29,914 bases of DNA from Prevotella sp. UBA2755 (GCA_002353225.1 DEJF01000010.1:31038-60951), one strand, 5' to 3'. Positions 6,252 through 14,888 are shown, numbered from the stretch's first letter. Numbers and translations are program-made. Notes: generated by a model not told the origin, from the sequence alone.

Positions 6252-8141
6252 ATGGAGAAAAAAACATTTGCCGTATTAGGAATGATGTGTGCGGGATGCG
6301 CCGCTAATGTGGAGAAACGACTCAACCAGACGGAGGGGGTCGCCACTGCCGCTGTCAACCTCCCTGCCCGCACAGCGATGATAGAATATGACGAGCAAGT
6401 GACCACCCCACAGAAGATGAAGGAGGCACTGGCGGCTATCGGTTATGACATGGTGGTGGAGGAGGACCGCAATGTGGAGGCGATAGAGCGACAGGCGTAT
6501 AAGAGTCTGCGTAATAAGGTCATCGTCTCATGGGTCTTTGCCCTCTTGGTGATGGCTATCTCGATGGGATGGATAAATATAGGTACACGCGAGACGGCAA
6601 ACCAGACGATGATGATCCTCGCCCTGCTGAATATCCTGTATTCGGGCAGACAGTTCTATGTGAATGCCGCAAGACAGTTGACGCATGCCTCTGCCAATAT
6701 GGACACACTGGTAGCCCTCTCGACGGGTATCTCTTTCCTGTTCAGCACATTTAACACGTTCTGGGGAGAGTCCTATTGGGGTAGTCAGGGTATCGAGTGG
6801 CATACCTATTTTGATGCCTCTGTGATGATTATCACCTTCGTACTTACTGGCAGACTGATGGAGGAGCGTGCCAAGCATGGGACCGCCTCCGCTATCCGTT
6901 CCTTGATGGAACTGGCTCCCAAAACGGCACATCTGGTAGATACGGGGGAGGTGGTGGAAGTTCCCTTGTCGGCACTCCAACCCGGTGACACGATAGAGGT
7001 ACGTCCTGGTGAGAAGATTCCTGTGGATGGTAAGATGGTGGGGAATAGCATTGCCTATATAGACGAGTCGATGATGACGGGTGAGTCTGTTGCCGTAGAA
7101 AAGAAAGTCGGTGATAAGGTGTTGGCAGGAACCATCGTCCGTGAGGGCACCTTCCGTTTTAAGGCTGAGGAGATCGGACAGAAGACCGTCCTCGCCAATA
7201 TGATACGGATGGTACAGGAGGCACAGGGTTCCAAGGCTCCCGTACAGAGAGTCGTTGATAAGATTGCCTTGATCTTCGTACCTGCCGTGGGAGGTATCGC
7301 TTTATTGACCTTCCTCGCATGGTATCTCATCGGCGGACATGAATACTTACCACAGGCTGTCCTTTCCGCTGTCAGTGTCTTAGTGATTGCCTGTCCCTGT
7401 GCCATGGGACTTGCCACGCCAACCGCCCTGATGGTGGGTATCGGCAAGGCAGCGGAAAAGAATATCCTCATCAAAGATGCCACTGCCTTAGAGGATATCC
7501 GCCATATCAATGCCATGGTGATTGACAAGACAGGAACACTCACCCAACCTATAGCCTCCCCTCAACAGGGGAGGTTGGAGGGGTCCGAATCCCTCAAGCC
7601 CCACGCCCAAGAAGCGATGCGGAAACTGCAAGACATGGGTATCGAGGTCTATATGATGAGTGGTGACAAGGAGGAGCGTGCCGCACAGATAGCCCATGAG
7701 GCTGGCATCCAGCATTACCGCAGTCAGGTATTGCCACAAGACAAGGAGAACCTGGTGCGTGAACTGCAACAACAGGGTAAGCACGTCGCCATGGTGGGTG
7801 ACGGCATCAACGACTCGCAGGCTCTTGCCATCGCTGATGTGAGTATCGCCATGGGTAAGGGTACGGATGTGGCAATGGATGTGGCACAGGTGACACTGAT
7901 GGGTTCTGACCTCCGTCGCATCCCCGAGGCTGTCAGTCTGTCGAAGCAAACCGTTAATATGATTCACCAGAACCTGTTCTGGGCATTTATCTATAATATC
8001 ATCTGTATCCCACTGGCAGCAGGACTCCCCTACCTCTTCGGACTACATTGGCAGATTACCCCGATGTGGGCTTCGGCATTGATGGCGTTCTCCAGTGTCA
8101 GTGTGGTACTGAACAGTCTGAGGTTAAAATTGAAGAATTGA
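6252..8141 (+). CDS. Heavy-metal (copper-type) P1B-ATPase lacking the N domain
   Basis: 629 residues. One N-terminal metal-binding domain carries CxxC as 'MMCAGC' (Cys13, Cys16). The membrane domain has 'ACPCAMG' (Cys381, Cys383), the copper/silver-type transport motif; the actuator domain has 'MTGES' (TGE 276-278); the P domain has 'DKTGTLT' (phosphorylated Asp425) and 'GDGIND' (516-521). After T431 only 16 residues (432-447) separate the phosphorylation site from 'LKPHAQEAM', the start of the late P domain. The nucleotide-binding domain of about 110-120 residues, with its SEHP motif, is absent, and the spacer is encoded by a palindromic element. The reading frame is intact. Family role: ATP-driven export of Cu+ or a similar ion. 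Whether this form hydrolyses ATP is doubtful. The downstream permease starts 5 nt later. Confidence 0.88.
   Translation: MEKKTFAVLGMMCAGCAANVEKRLNQTEGVATAAVNLPARTAMIEYDEQVTTPQKMKEALAAIGYDMVVEEDRNVEAIERQAYKSLRNKVIVSWVFALLVMAISMGWINIGTRETANQTMMILALLNILYSGRQFYVNAARQLTHASANMDTLVALSTGISFLFSTFNTFWGESYWGSQGIEWHTYFDASVMIITFVLTGRLMEERAKHGTASAIRSLMELAPKTAHLVDTGEVVEVPLSALQPGDTIEVRPGEKIPVDGKMVGNSIAYIDESMMTGESVAVEKKVGDKVLAGTIVREGTFRFKAEEIGQKTVLANMIRMVQEAQGSKAPVQRVVDKIALIFVPAVGGIALLTFLAWYLIGGHEYLPQAVLSAVSVLVIACPCAMGLATPTALMVGIGKAAEKNILIKDATALEDIRHINAMVIDKTGTLTQPIASPQQGRLEGSESLKPHAQEAMRKLQDMGIEVYMMSGDKEERAAQIAHEAGIQHYRSQVLPQDKENLVRELQQQGKHVAMVGDGINDSQALAIADVSIAMGKGTDVAMDVAQVTLMGSDLRRIPEAVSLSKQTVNMIHQNLFWAFIYNIICIPLAAGLPYLFGLHWQITPMWASALMAFSSVSVVLNSLRLKLKN
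7555..7585 (+). repeat. Palindromic element at the missing N domain of the ATPase
   Basis: A perfect 7-bp stem CCTCCCC/GGGGAGG with loop TCAACA (7555-7574), followed by TTGGAGGGGTC. The loop and tail closely match the intergenic copy at 15403-15440 (minus strand). It encodes part of the 16-residue linker after the DKTGT motif. Confidence 0.8.
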
Positions 8142-8146
8142 AAGAT

Positions 8147-9259
8147 ATGGAACGAAAAGAGATTACATTTGACTCATTTGTACGTGGTGCGTTAACAGTG
8201 GCAGGTATCGTATGCGTCTATCTGTTGCTTGACCGACTAAGCAGTGTGTTACTACCCTTCTTCCTCGCATGGCTCATCGCCTACCTGCTATTCCCACTGG
8301 TGAAGTTCTTCCAGTATCGTTGTAAGATGCGTATTCGCGTGTTAGCTGTCATTGCCGCCATCCTCACAGTGACACTGGTACTGACAGGGGTTTTCTGGCT
8401 GATGATACCTCCTATCGTGGAGGAGTCGCTGCGGGTGAAGGACATGCTGATCGAATATGTGACGAAAGAGTCACTTGCCAACAACATCCCTGACCAGATA
8501 GAGATGTTCGTCCGTGAACATCTGTCGGCAGAGGATATCAAGGCTATCGTGACACAGGAAGGGTTCATCAACTCCATCAAGGAGGCGACACCGAAGTTAT
8601 GGAACGTGCTGATGCAGTCGTTCAGTGCACTCTCAGGACTGGTGACTGTCGTCATGGTACTTATCTACACGCTCTTCATCCTGATCGACTACGAGAAGTT
8701 CACACAGGGGTGGCCCGAGCTGCTGCCAGAGAAGTATCGTCACATGGCTGTCCATCTGGTTGCCGACGTACAGGAAGGCATGAACAAGTATTTCCGTGGA
8801 CAGGGTCTGGTGGCTTTCTGTGTGGGAATCCTGTTCAGCATCGGCTTCCTGATTATCGACTTCCCCATGGCAATAGGACTTGGTATGTTCATCGGACTGC
8901 TGAACATGGTACCTTACCTGCAACTGATCGGTTTTATACCAGCCATCCTGCTCGCCATTGTCAAGGCTGCCGACACAGGACAGAACTTCTGGTTTATCAT
9001 GCTGTTGGTCATCATCGTCTTCTGTGTCGTACAACTTATCCAAGACACCGTCCTCACCCCGAAGATCATGGGTAAGGTAATGGGGCTGAATGCCGCCATC
9101 ATCCTCTTGTCACTCTCTATATGGGGCTCGCTGCTGGGTATCATGGGCATGATTATCGCCCTGCCGATGACCACCCTACTGCTGACCTACTACCAGCGTT
9201 TCGTCATACGAAAGGAGCAGAGACTACAGGGAACAGAAGAAAAGAAGGAAGGCGAATAA
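8147..9259 (+). CDS. AI-2E family transporter (PerM/UPF0118)
   Basis: 370 residues from ATG 8147, which directly follows the copA stop by 5 nt; a longer frame from 8048 would overlap copA and is rejected. There are about eight hydrophobic segments with the usual pattern: two helices at the N-terminus ('GIVCVYLLLDRLSSVLLPFFL'-like region), a soluble stretch (about 100-180), then the 'GQGLVAFCVGILFSIGF' and 'GLLNMVPYLQLIGFIPAIL' segments and 'QDTVLTPKIMGKVMGL' typical of the family. Members are permeases or exporters of varied substrates, including autoinducer-2 in some bacteria and Na+/H+ exchange in others; the substrate here is unknown. It probably shares the copA transcript and ends at the terminator 9242-9271. 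Confidence 0.88.
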   Translation: MERKEITFDSFVRGALTVAGIVCVYLLLDRLSSVLLPFFLAWLIAYLLFPLVKFFQYRCKMRIRVLAVIAAILTVTLVLTGVFWLMIPPIVEESLRVKDMLIEYVTKESLANNIPDQIEMFVREHLSAEDIKAIVTQEGFINSIKEATPKLWNVLMQSFSALSGLVTVVMVLIYTLFILIDYEKFTQGWPELLPEKYRHMAVHLVADVQEGMNKYFRGQGLVAFCVGILFSIGFLIIDFPMAIGLGMFIGLLNMVPYLQLIGFIPAILLAIVKAADTGQNFWFIMLLVIIVFCVVQLIQDTVLTPKIMGKVMGLNAAIILLSLSIWGSLLGIMGMIIALPMTTLLLTYYQRFVIRKEQRLQGTEEKKEGE

Positions 9260-9271
9260 GCCTTCCTTCTT
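9242..9271 (+). terminator. Terminator after the AI-2E gene
   Basis: A 12-bp perfect stem (9242-9253 with 9260-9271) and loop GAATAA. The gene's TAA stop (9257-9259) lies in the loop. The downstream T-content is moderate rather than a clean T-run. Confidence 0.65.
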
Positions 9272-9314
9272 CATTTCCTCATTTTCATTTCTCATTCCTC
9301 ATTTCTCATTCCTC
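9272..9314. repeat. CATTTCTCATTCCT simple repeat
   Basis: Degenerate T/C-rich repeat; ATTTCTCATTCCTC occurs twice in tandem at 9287-9300 and 9301-9314. The second copy includes the stop codon and last codons of the peptidase gene at 9306. Confidence 0.7.
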
Positions 9315-10703
9315 ATTTTGGAACAACGGGTCCTCCGGCATCACCATGATAGGCTTCTGCTCATAGTCCTTCAGCAGTTTGTCGGAGACGTATTGCTTAT
9401 CAACGACCAAGCGGAACATATACTCACGGAACCAGCGGTCGGTCATAATCAGACAACCTTGTTGTCCCCATGTGGCGCCCCATGAGTTCTCCACCTTCCA
9501 TTTCAATGCCTTACCATCGGCAGCGATATCCACAGCCGTCAGGGTCATCGCATGGGTAGAGCCACTGTCAAACGTACTGATACGCTCTGCCTTCGTCATA
9601 CCAAAGGTGGTACCGAACAAAGAACCGTAATCGAAGTTCTGGGTGTCGGCATAGCCACGCTTGCGGTCGAGTTGCTTACCCACGTCGTAACTGGAATACA
9701 TCTTGCGACCGTCTTTCAGTGAGGCGATAGCGAGTTGCTCGATATCGTCCATCGGCAGGTTCAGGTATTTCCAGTTATGTCCGTCGTAGGTATGACGGTC
9801 GTACTCCACCTCATAGGTCTTATAGTAAGGGCGACGGGGGTCGTTCATCACCATGATAAACGTACCGTTCAGTTTACCACCCACCGTCTCCTCGTAGAAC
9901 GACTTCGGAGTGTATTTCTTCGCCTGGGTCAGTTGCTTACCATTCTTGTCCTTGAAAGCATAGGTAAACTCCTTCACGGGTTCTCCAAGAGTCAGACAGA
10001 GCATCCCGTAAATCTGGCTAAGTGCCTCTGTCTTAGTCTTCTGGATATCAGCCGCCTTCTTGCCGTCAGCCACCATCTTACGCAGTTGCAGACCATACTC
10101 GCGGAGTTTCGACTTGATGATCGCTGCCATCCGTGACGTGCTCTCTGCTGAGTAGGTCTCTGGCTGTACCGACATCGGCACGAGTCCGTATTTCTCGGCT
10201 AAGTCGGCAACACCACAGAACGTACCGCCATCACCTATCGGATAATGGAAGAAGAACTGTACCCGCTGGGCATCGATAGGCTCTTTCGCTGTGTCAATCA
10301 CACCCTGCAGGAAGAGGTTCGACTTCTCCAACTGGTCGTAGAAGAAGAGGTATGCCTGTGAGTACTCTACTGTCAGCGAGTCGGTACGCTTGGCGAAATT
10401 AGCACGCAGCACGTTCAGTCCACTGAACATCCAGCAGCGACCACTCGACTTCTGGTCGTGAATCGACTGTTTCTTGGTCTCTATACTGAAATAGGTGTCT
10501 AATTCACCTGCATTCTCCTGGTTCTTCGTCAGGTTATCGATGGCGTTCGAGGCTATCGCATTACGCAACGCCTTGTTGGCAGGCTGGGCGGCATACTGTC
10601 GCTCCATCTGTTGCAACATCTGCTCGGAGATACCGCCACCAGCCGTCTGTGCCGTTGCCGTCAGGGTGAGAGCCACAGACAGCAGCATCATGATTTTCCT
10701 CAT
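9306..10703 (-). CDS. C1B family cysteine aminopeptidase (bleomycin hydrolase-like)
   Basis: 465 residues. Residues 1-20 are a signal peptide ending near TATAQT, so the enzyme is exported, unlike the cytoplasmic PepC. The papain-type triad is present: 'SSGRCWMFSG' with Cys90, 'STHAMTLTAV' with the histidine, and 'VENSWG' with the asparagine. The family trims peptides from the N-terminus. The ATG overlaps the stop of the M48 gene by 4 nt (ATGA), so the two are translationally coupled. The last residues (FQNEE) derive from the simple repeat at 9301-9314. Confidence 0.9.
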   Translation of the reverse strand: MRKIMMLLSVALTLTATAQTAGGGISEQMLQQMERQYAAQPANKALRNAIASNAIDNLTKNQENAGELDTYFSIETKKQSIHDQKSSGRCWMFSGLNVLRANFAKRTDSLTVEYSQAYLFFYDQLEKSNLFLQGVIDTAKEPIDAQRVQFFFHYPIGDGGTFCGVADLAEKYGLVPMSVQPETYSAESTSRMAAIIKSKLREYGLQLRKMVADGKKAADIQKTKTEALSQIYGMLCLTLGEPVKEFTYAFKDKNGKQLTQAKKYTPKSFYEETVGGKLNGTFIMVMNDPRRPYYKTYEVEYDRHTYDGHNWKYLNLPMDDIEQLAIASLKDGRKMYSSYDVGKQLDRKRGYADTQNFDYGSLFGTTFGMTKAERISTFDSGSTHAMTLTAVDIAADGKALKWKVENSWGATWGQQGCLIMTDRWFREYMFRLVVDKQYVSDKLLKDYEQKPIMVMPEDPLFQNEE

Positions 10704-11620
10704 TTTTTCTTGTTCTTTTTGGATGATATATGGATGGTCTTGGTTGACTTTGGCGTACTGCTAGCCTTACTAGAACTACTAGTCTTACTAGAAGAACTAG
10801 TACTTCCCCCACTTGCCTTATAATACTTCAACGCCTCTGGCATCCAACCTTGGATCTGCTTGATACGGGTGGCATCACTGGGGTGACTGCTCAGGAACTC
10901 AGAGGTCTTGTTGGTACTTGCCGCTGCCATACGCTGCCAGAAACTTACAGCCACCTGTGGGTCGTAACCTGCCATGGCGGCAAAGATGATGCCGAGATGG
11001 TCTGCCTCACTCTCATGGTTACGGGAGTATTTCAGATTGGCAAGTCCCAATCCTTGTGACAACACACTCTGTCCGAGTGCCACTGTATTGCTGCCGACAC
11101 CTACGGCTCCAGCGATAGCGGAACCAATCTGCATACCGTATTGCTGACGGTACTGGGTACTGTACTGCTCTGCAGAGTGACGTGCCACGGCATGGGCGAT
11201 CTCATGTCCTAACACAATGGCAAGGGATGCTTCGTTCTGGGTGACGGGCAACAGTCCCTCATAGACACAGATAAGTCCTCCGGGCATACACCAGGCGTTC
11301 ACGTTCTGGTCTTGCACCAGATTGAACTGCCACTTGTAATACTGCACGTCCTCCGCCATACCATTAGCACGCAGATAACTCTCTACGGCTGTGGCAAGAC
11401 GCTGACCTACGCGCTTCACCATTGCCGTATTGGCAGCATTGGTGGAGGGCTTGGCGGTCTTCATATACTCCGTATACTGCTGACTCGAAAGACTCAGCAT
11501 CTGTCCGTCAGACACTACCAGGTTCTGCTTACGTCCCGTGATGGGCACTGTCTTCGTCGTTCCGCAACCAACTAATATCGCTGCGACAACAGACAATAGA
11601 ATCAATTTCACGTTTTTCAT
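10700..11620 (-). CDS. M48 family metallopeptidase, lipoprotein
   Basis: 306 residues from ATG 11620; the longer frame from 11671 includes the promoter -7 box and is rejected. A lipoprotein signal peptide ends in LVGC, so Cys19 is probably lipidated. The zinc site is 'HEIAH' (139-143), with the third ligand in 'NHESEADHLG'. It resembles Bacteroidetes LoiP/YcaL-like peptidases that work on envelope proteins. The C-terminal 35 residues are a low-complexity Ser/Thr/Lys tail built from ACTAGT/TCTAGT codons, with CTAG every 9 nt from 10761 to 10800. The C1B peptidase gene overlaps its stop. Confidence 0.9.
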   Translation of the reverse strand: MKNVKLILLSVVAAILVGCGTTKTVPITGRKQNLVVSDGQMLSLSSQQYTEYMKTAKPSTNAANTAMVKRVGQRLATAVESYLRANGMAEDVQYYKWQFNLVQDQNVNAWCMPGGLICVYEGLLPVTQNEASLAIVLGHEIAHAVARHSAEQYSTQYRQQYGMQIGSAIAGAVGVGSNTVALGQSVLSQGLGLANLKYSRNHESEADHLGIIFAAMAGYDPQVAVSFWQRMAAASTNKTSEFLSSHPSDATRIKQIQGWMPEALKYYKASGGSTSSSSKTSSSSKASSTPKSTKTIHISSKKNKKK

Positions 11621-11651
11621 ATCTTCTTTGTTTTTAGTATTTTCGATGATG

Positions 11652-11659
11652 CAAAGGTA
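11652..11659 (-). promoter_or_regulatory. -7 box for the M48-C1B operon
   Basis: Minus-strand TACCTTTG lies 31 nt before ATG 11620. I see no clear TTTG at -33. Confidence 0.6.
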
Positions 11660-11734
11660 CAAAAAAATCAATGAAGCAGAAATAAAATGACAGAAAAATT
11701 ATCAATACCCTATTCTACATTATTAATTATTTAT

Positions 11735-11742
11735 TATCTTTG
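11735..11742 (+). promoter_or_regulatory. -7 box for glycerate kinase
   Basis: TATCTTTG lies 31 nt before ATG 11774, back to back with the M48 promoter. Confidence 0.6.
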
Positions 11743-11773
11743 CACGTAGTAGTCAAATAACAACTGACAGCGT

Positions 11774-12853
11774 ATGAAACAGAAAATCATCATTGCCATC
11801 GACTCGTTCAAGGGGTGTCTGACCTCACAGGAGGCTAATCAGGCAGCGGCAGAAGGGGTTATCGCTCGCATGCCGGATGCCGAGGTGATACAGATTCCTG
11901 TCAGCGACGGTGGTGAGGGTTGGTTGACTGCCTTTCAGTCGGCGATGGGTGGTGAGATGGTCACAATATCGGTACGCGACCCTCTGCTGCGTCCCATCAC
12001 TGCCAATTATCTCATCCACGGCGATACGGCTGTGATAGAGATCGCACAAGCCAGTGGACTCACACTGCTCTCTCCAGAGGAGCGTAACCCCTTGATTGCC
12101 ACGAGTTATGGAACGGGACAACTCATCGTGGATGCTGTCCGACGGGGTTGTCGCAATATCATCGTAGGACTGGGCGGTAGTGCCACCAGCGACTGTGGAA
12201 TGGGGATGCTGCATGCGATCATCGACAGTTTTGCCAAACAGACTTCTATTGCCCATAGTCGTTGGGACGCTATCCATGAACTCGACGATATCCGTTTCAC
12301 CATTGCCACGGATGTCACCAACCCGCTTTGTGGTGACCAGGGGGCTGCGCATGTCTTTGCACCCCAGAAGGGGGCTACCCCTGAGATGGTCCTTCGTCTG
12401 GATGACCGTGCCAAACTGTTTTCGGAGATGTCTGCCCGTCATTTCGGCTACGACCGACAAGACCTGTCGGGGGCTGGTGCGGCGGGGGGACTGGGCTATG
12501 CTTTCCTGCAATATATGAATGCGACTTGTCGTTCTGGTATCGACCTGTTGCTGGAAGCCGTCCATTTCGACGAGTTATTGGAAGACACTACCCTCGTCAT
12601 CACTGGTGAAGGGGCTGCCGACCGCCAGACACTGATGGGTAAACTGCCATTCGGTATTCTGCAACATGCCAAGGCGCATCAGGTACCCGTCTGTCTTATC
12701 GCTGGTCGCATCGCCGACCAAGACGTTTTGCTACAGGCTGGCTTCGCACAAGTATCGTGTATCAACCCCACCAGCCTCTCCCTATCCGAAGCCATGAGAC
12801 CTGAAGTCGCCAAGAGGAATATCTCGGCAACATTCAATAAACTATCCTTTTAA
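11774..12853 (+). CDS. Glycerate kinase
   Basis: 359 residues, a normal length for the type 1 (GK-I, GarK/GlxK-like) family. It phosphorylates D-glycerate with ATP. Family signatures are 'IAIDSFKGCLTSQEANQAAA' (substrate-side opening), 'IPVSDGGEGW', 'VGLGGSATSDCGMGML', 'GAGAAGGLGYAF' and 'VITGEGAADRQTL' near the C-terminus. I cannot tell whether the product is 2- or 3-phosphoglycerate. It is transcribed alone from the -7 box at 11735-11742 and converges with the C10 peptidase gene, only 7 nt apart. No glycerate- or glyoxylate-pathway genes are adjacent. Confidence 0.92.
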   Translation: MKQKIIIAIDSFKGCLTSQEANQAAAEGVIARMPDAEVIQIPVSDGGEGWLTAFQSAMGGEMVTISVRDPLLRPITANYLIHGDTAVIEIAQASGLTLLSPEERNPLIATSYGTGQLIVDAVRRGCRNIIVGLGGSATSDCGMGMLHAIIDSFAKQTSIAHSRWDAIHELDDIRFTIATDVTNPLCGDQGAAHVFAPQKGATPEMVLRLDDRAKLFSEMSARHFGYDRQDLSGAGAAGGLGYAFLQYMNATCRSGIDLLLEAVHFDELLEDTTLVITGEGAADRQTLMGKLPFGILQHAKAHQVPVCLIAGRIADQDVLLQAGFAQVSCINPTSLSLSEAMRPEVAKRNISATFNKLSF

Positions 12854-12870
12854 GGCTTTTTTAGTTTATT
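12836..12870. terminator. Inverted repeat between convergent genes
   Basis: AATAAACTA (12836-12844) pairs with TAGTTTATT (12862-12870) across both stop codons, with an inner T-run after GGC. It is a plausible but AT-rich bidirectional terminator. Confidence 0.4.
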
Positions 12871-14246
12871 ACAAGTCTATGGTTTCGAATCACGATACCA
12901 CGATAACCGCTATCTACCTCCCTGCCCTGCAGGTCGTAACTCTTCTGTTGACCATTACTATCAGGATTCCGTCTCACGCTGGAAATTCCGGTACCGCTGT
13001 CAGGACAGAGACCTGAATAAAACTCCAGATCATCATTGAAGCCACCGCTGTTGTCTAATTTCTGACCCTCGTAAAGGGGCTCCAGGTTACTCATGCGATA
13101 ATTTCCGTTACACATGCCGCCCCATCCCCAGTTCACACTGAAAAAATCTTCGCTGCTATAACCATCAATGATGAATGAGTGCCCCGCATTGGAAGAAACG
13201 CCACTGAAGAACACTAAACCCGATGCCTTCAACTCATCGTAGACTGCCTGATTGAACTGCTCACTGGAAGCGTAGCTGCTTTCCTTATGCAGTTCTACAT
13301 TGGGGAAATGTAGGTATTTCTTCGCTCCGTCCATCATCGCCGAACCATTAGTCGAAGAACCTCCGAGCTCCGGGTTACCGTATTGCATGCCGATGGCACT
13401 GGCTACCACACGCATCAGGTGAGCCACCGCTTTCTTCTGTGCATCGGTTCCTGTCGTCTGGGGTTGTCCATAAACGTCAGGCACTATTTCACCATCACCA
13501 TCACGCAACGTATAGTCATCAAGAATGTTGTCCCAGTCGAAGGTAGTAACGGGGATGGCCGGGTCATCGAAGCGCTCGTAGATGACGGTCGAGTTGTCTG
13601 CCGTCCTATAGGAGTGATTCATGCGGGCAGGTATCTCCGCTGTGGTGGATTGAGGATATTTATGATGCCTCATCAGAATAGCCAATGCCGTCGCCATACA
13701 GCCCACTGCCGATACCGTCTTTTCCACGGTCTTACCATCCTTGACATAGGGCACCATGCATTTCTCATCAGAAAACGCTTCCACCTGCGGACAATCAATG
13801 TTGTAGGGATATGACTGGTCATACTTGGCACTAACGGTCGTGATGGGACTACCCAGATTAGCAATAGTACTGTTGTTCAAAGTGATACCATTCTTTTGCA
13901 CATACGTCACCTGACGGGCATAACGCTCTAACCAAGCCTGCAACGCCGGGGGCATGTTCGCCTCGTCGATAGTCCCCGTTTCCGAATAGCCTATGATGGC
14001 GGGGGCACTCTCCTCGCCACTCACAATGGCAAACCCTTTCTGCCCGTCGGCATGGAAAATATAATAGGGCAAAGGCTGGTCACCGGCACGCCGACGTGCC
14101 TGTTCCAATTCCTGTTGAAACTTACATCCTTTCGGCTCCATAAAAGCCCGGGCATTCTCCAGAGCCTCTTCCCTGCTGACGGGCTGCGCTTCCATTGGCA
14201 GTGTCATTGCTATCAGAAATACTGCCCATAAACATTTTGTTTTCAT
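12861..14246 (-). CDS. C10 family (streptopain/interpain-like) cysteine peptidase
   Basis: 461 residues. A signal peptide (1-20, ending MEA) precedes a pro-domain of the Spi type (about 21-120; 'FAIVSGEESAPAIIGYSETG'), then the peptidase domain: 'AVGCMATALAIL' with Cys183, 'AGHSFIIDGY' with His356 and 'SVNWGWGG' (368-377). Homologues include SpeB of streptococci and interpain A of Prevotella intermedia; they are made as zymogens and cleave host or dietary proteins. The C-terminal 45 residues ('YDLQGREVDSGYRGIVI...') look like the short terminal domain found on many exported Prevotella proteins. The promoter is at 14271-14302. Confidence 0.9.
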   Translation of the reverse strand: MKTKCLWAVFLIAMTLPMEAQPVSREEALENARAFMEPKGCKFQQELEQARRRAGDQPLPYYIFHADGQKGFAIVSGEESAPAIIGYSETGTIDEANMPPALQAWLERYARQVTYVQKNGITLNNSTIANLGSPITTVSAKYDQSYPYNIDCPQVEAFSDEKCMVPYVKDGKTVEKTVSAVGCMATALAILMRHHKYPQSTTAEIPARMNHSYRTADNSTVIYERFDDPAIPVTTFDWDNILDDYTLRDGDGEIVPDVYGQPQTTGTDAQKKAVAHLMRVVASAIGMQYGNPELGGSSTNGSAMMDGAKKYLHFPNVELHKESSYASSEQFNQAVYDELKASGLVFFSGVSSNAGHSFIIDGYSSEDFFSVNWGWGGMCNGNYRMSNLEPLYEGQKLDNSGGFNDDLEFYSGLCPDSGTGISSVRRNPDSNGQQKSYDLQGREVDSGYRGIVIRNHRLVIN

Positions 14247-14270
14247 TCTTTTTTTATTTTAATGACACTG

Positions 14271-14302
14271 CAAAGATAACAAATATTTTGGTCACCAGCA
14301 AA
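14271..14302 (-). promoter_or_regulatory. Promoter of the C10 peptidase gene
   Basis: Minus-strand -7 TATCTTTG (14271-14278) and -33 TTTG (14299-14302), spacer 20 nt; 24 nt before ATG 14246. Confidence 0.8.
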
Positions 14303-14510
14303 ATCTTGTGGATAAATTATGGTTTAACACAGAATGCAGAGACACAGAGTTTTTTTATATTCTCTGCAATTATGTACGTATGCGAGGAAACTTCTTGACA
14401 AAACGTCGCTGTAGATTTGCGTAGAATCCACCAAGTCCTAAGTTGGTCTCAAATATGCGAAAATGAGGCGGTTATCGTAATACGCTGTGCGTCAGCCGAT
14501 TAACTTTCTG

Positions 14511-14703
14511 AGGGTACAAATTACCCTTTGAAAAGTCCCCAAAAACGACCGTAAAGCGCTGTCTTCAGTGCTATTTTCCGCAGATTTAGGCGGCACCTTC
14601 GAGGGCGGAAGGTGCCACCTTCGGGGGTGAAAGGTGCCGCCTTCCTCCCCCGAAGGTACGTCCTAACTCCGATACAGCCCGTTTTTCCCCTCGGAGGTGC
14701 CGC
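14511..14703. repeat. Nested GGCACCTT palindromes
   Basis: An 11-bp inverted repeat GGCGGCACCTT (14589-14599) / AAGGTGCCGCC (14631-14641) encloses a second hairpin GAAGGTG-C-CACCTTC (14608-14622). GAGGTGCCGCC occurs again at 14693-14703, and AGGGTA/TACCCT forms a further hairpin at 14511-14527. An 84-codon minus-strand frame (14521-14775) passes through, but its Arg/Gly/Pro-rich sequence follows the repeat, and I do not call it a gene. Confidence 0.65.
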
Positions 14704-14792
14704 CTGCAATCCTAGAACGCACAAAAACCCATACACGTTTTTCGACAACTTTTCTTGACAAAACCCACAAAACAAAACGACTGTGAGTGGGT

Positions 14793-14888
14793 CTACCAGC
14801 CCTCTTCCACCTCTTCATTTGAGAGGTTCTTGTTCATACCGTTTGCGTCGGGGCTGCCGGCAAGAATTGAAAGTAGTTTTTGTTTCAT
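14793..14888 (-). CDS. Possible 31-residue peptide
   Basis: ATG to TAG, 31 codons, starting MKQKLLSILAG and ending in the acidic EEVEEGW. There is no Shine-Dalgarno site, which is normal here. A possible minus-strand promoter lies 300 nt upstream (15185-15215). I recognise no family; it may be a small peptide, the remnant of a broken gene, or chance. Confidence 0.3.
   Translation of the reverse strand: MKQKLLSILAGSPDANGMNKNLSNEEVEEGW

Noticed and set aside
14521..14775. 84-codon minus-strand frame
   Set aside because: Its residues derive from the nested palindromes; no start context or domain.
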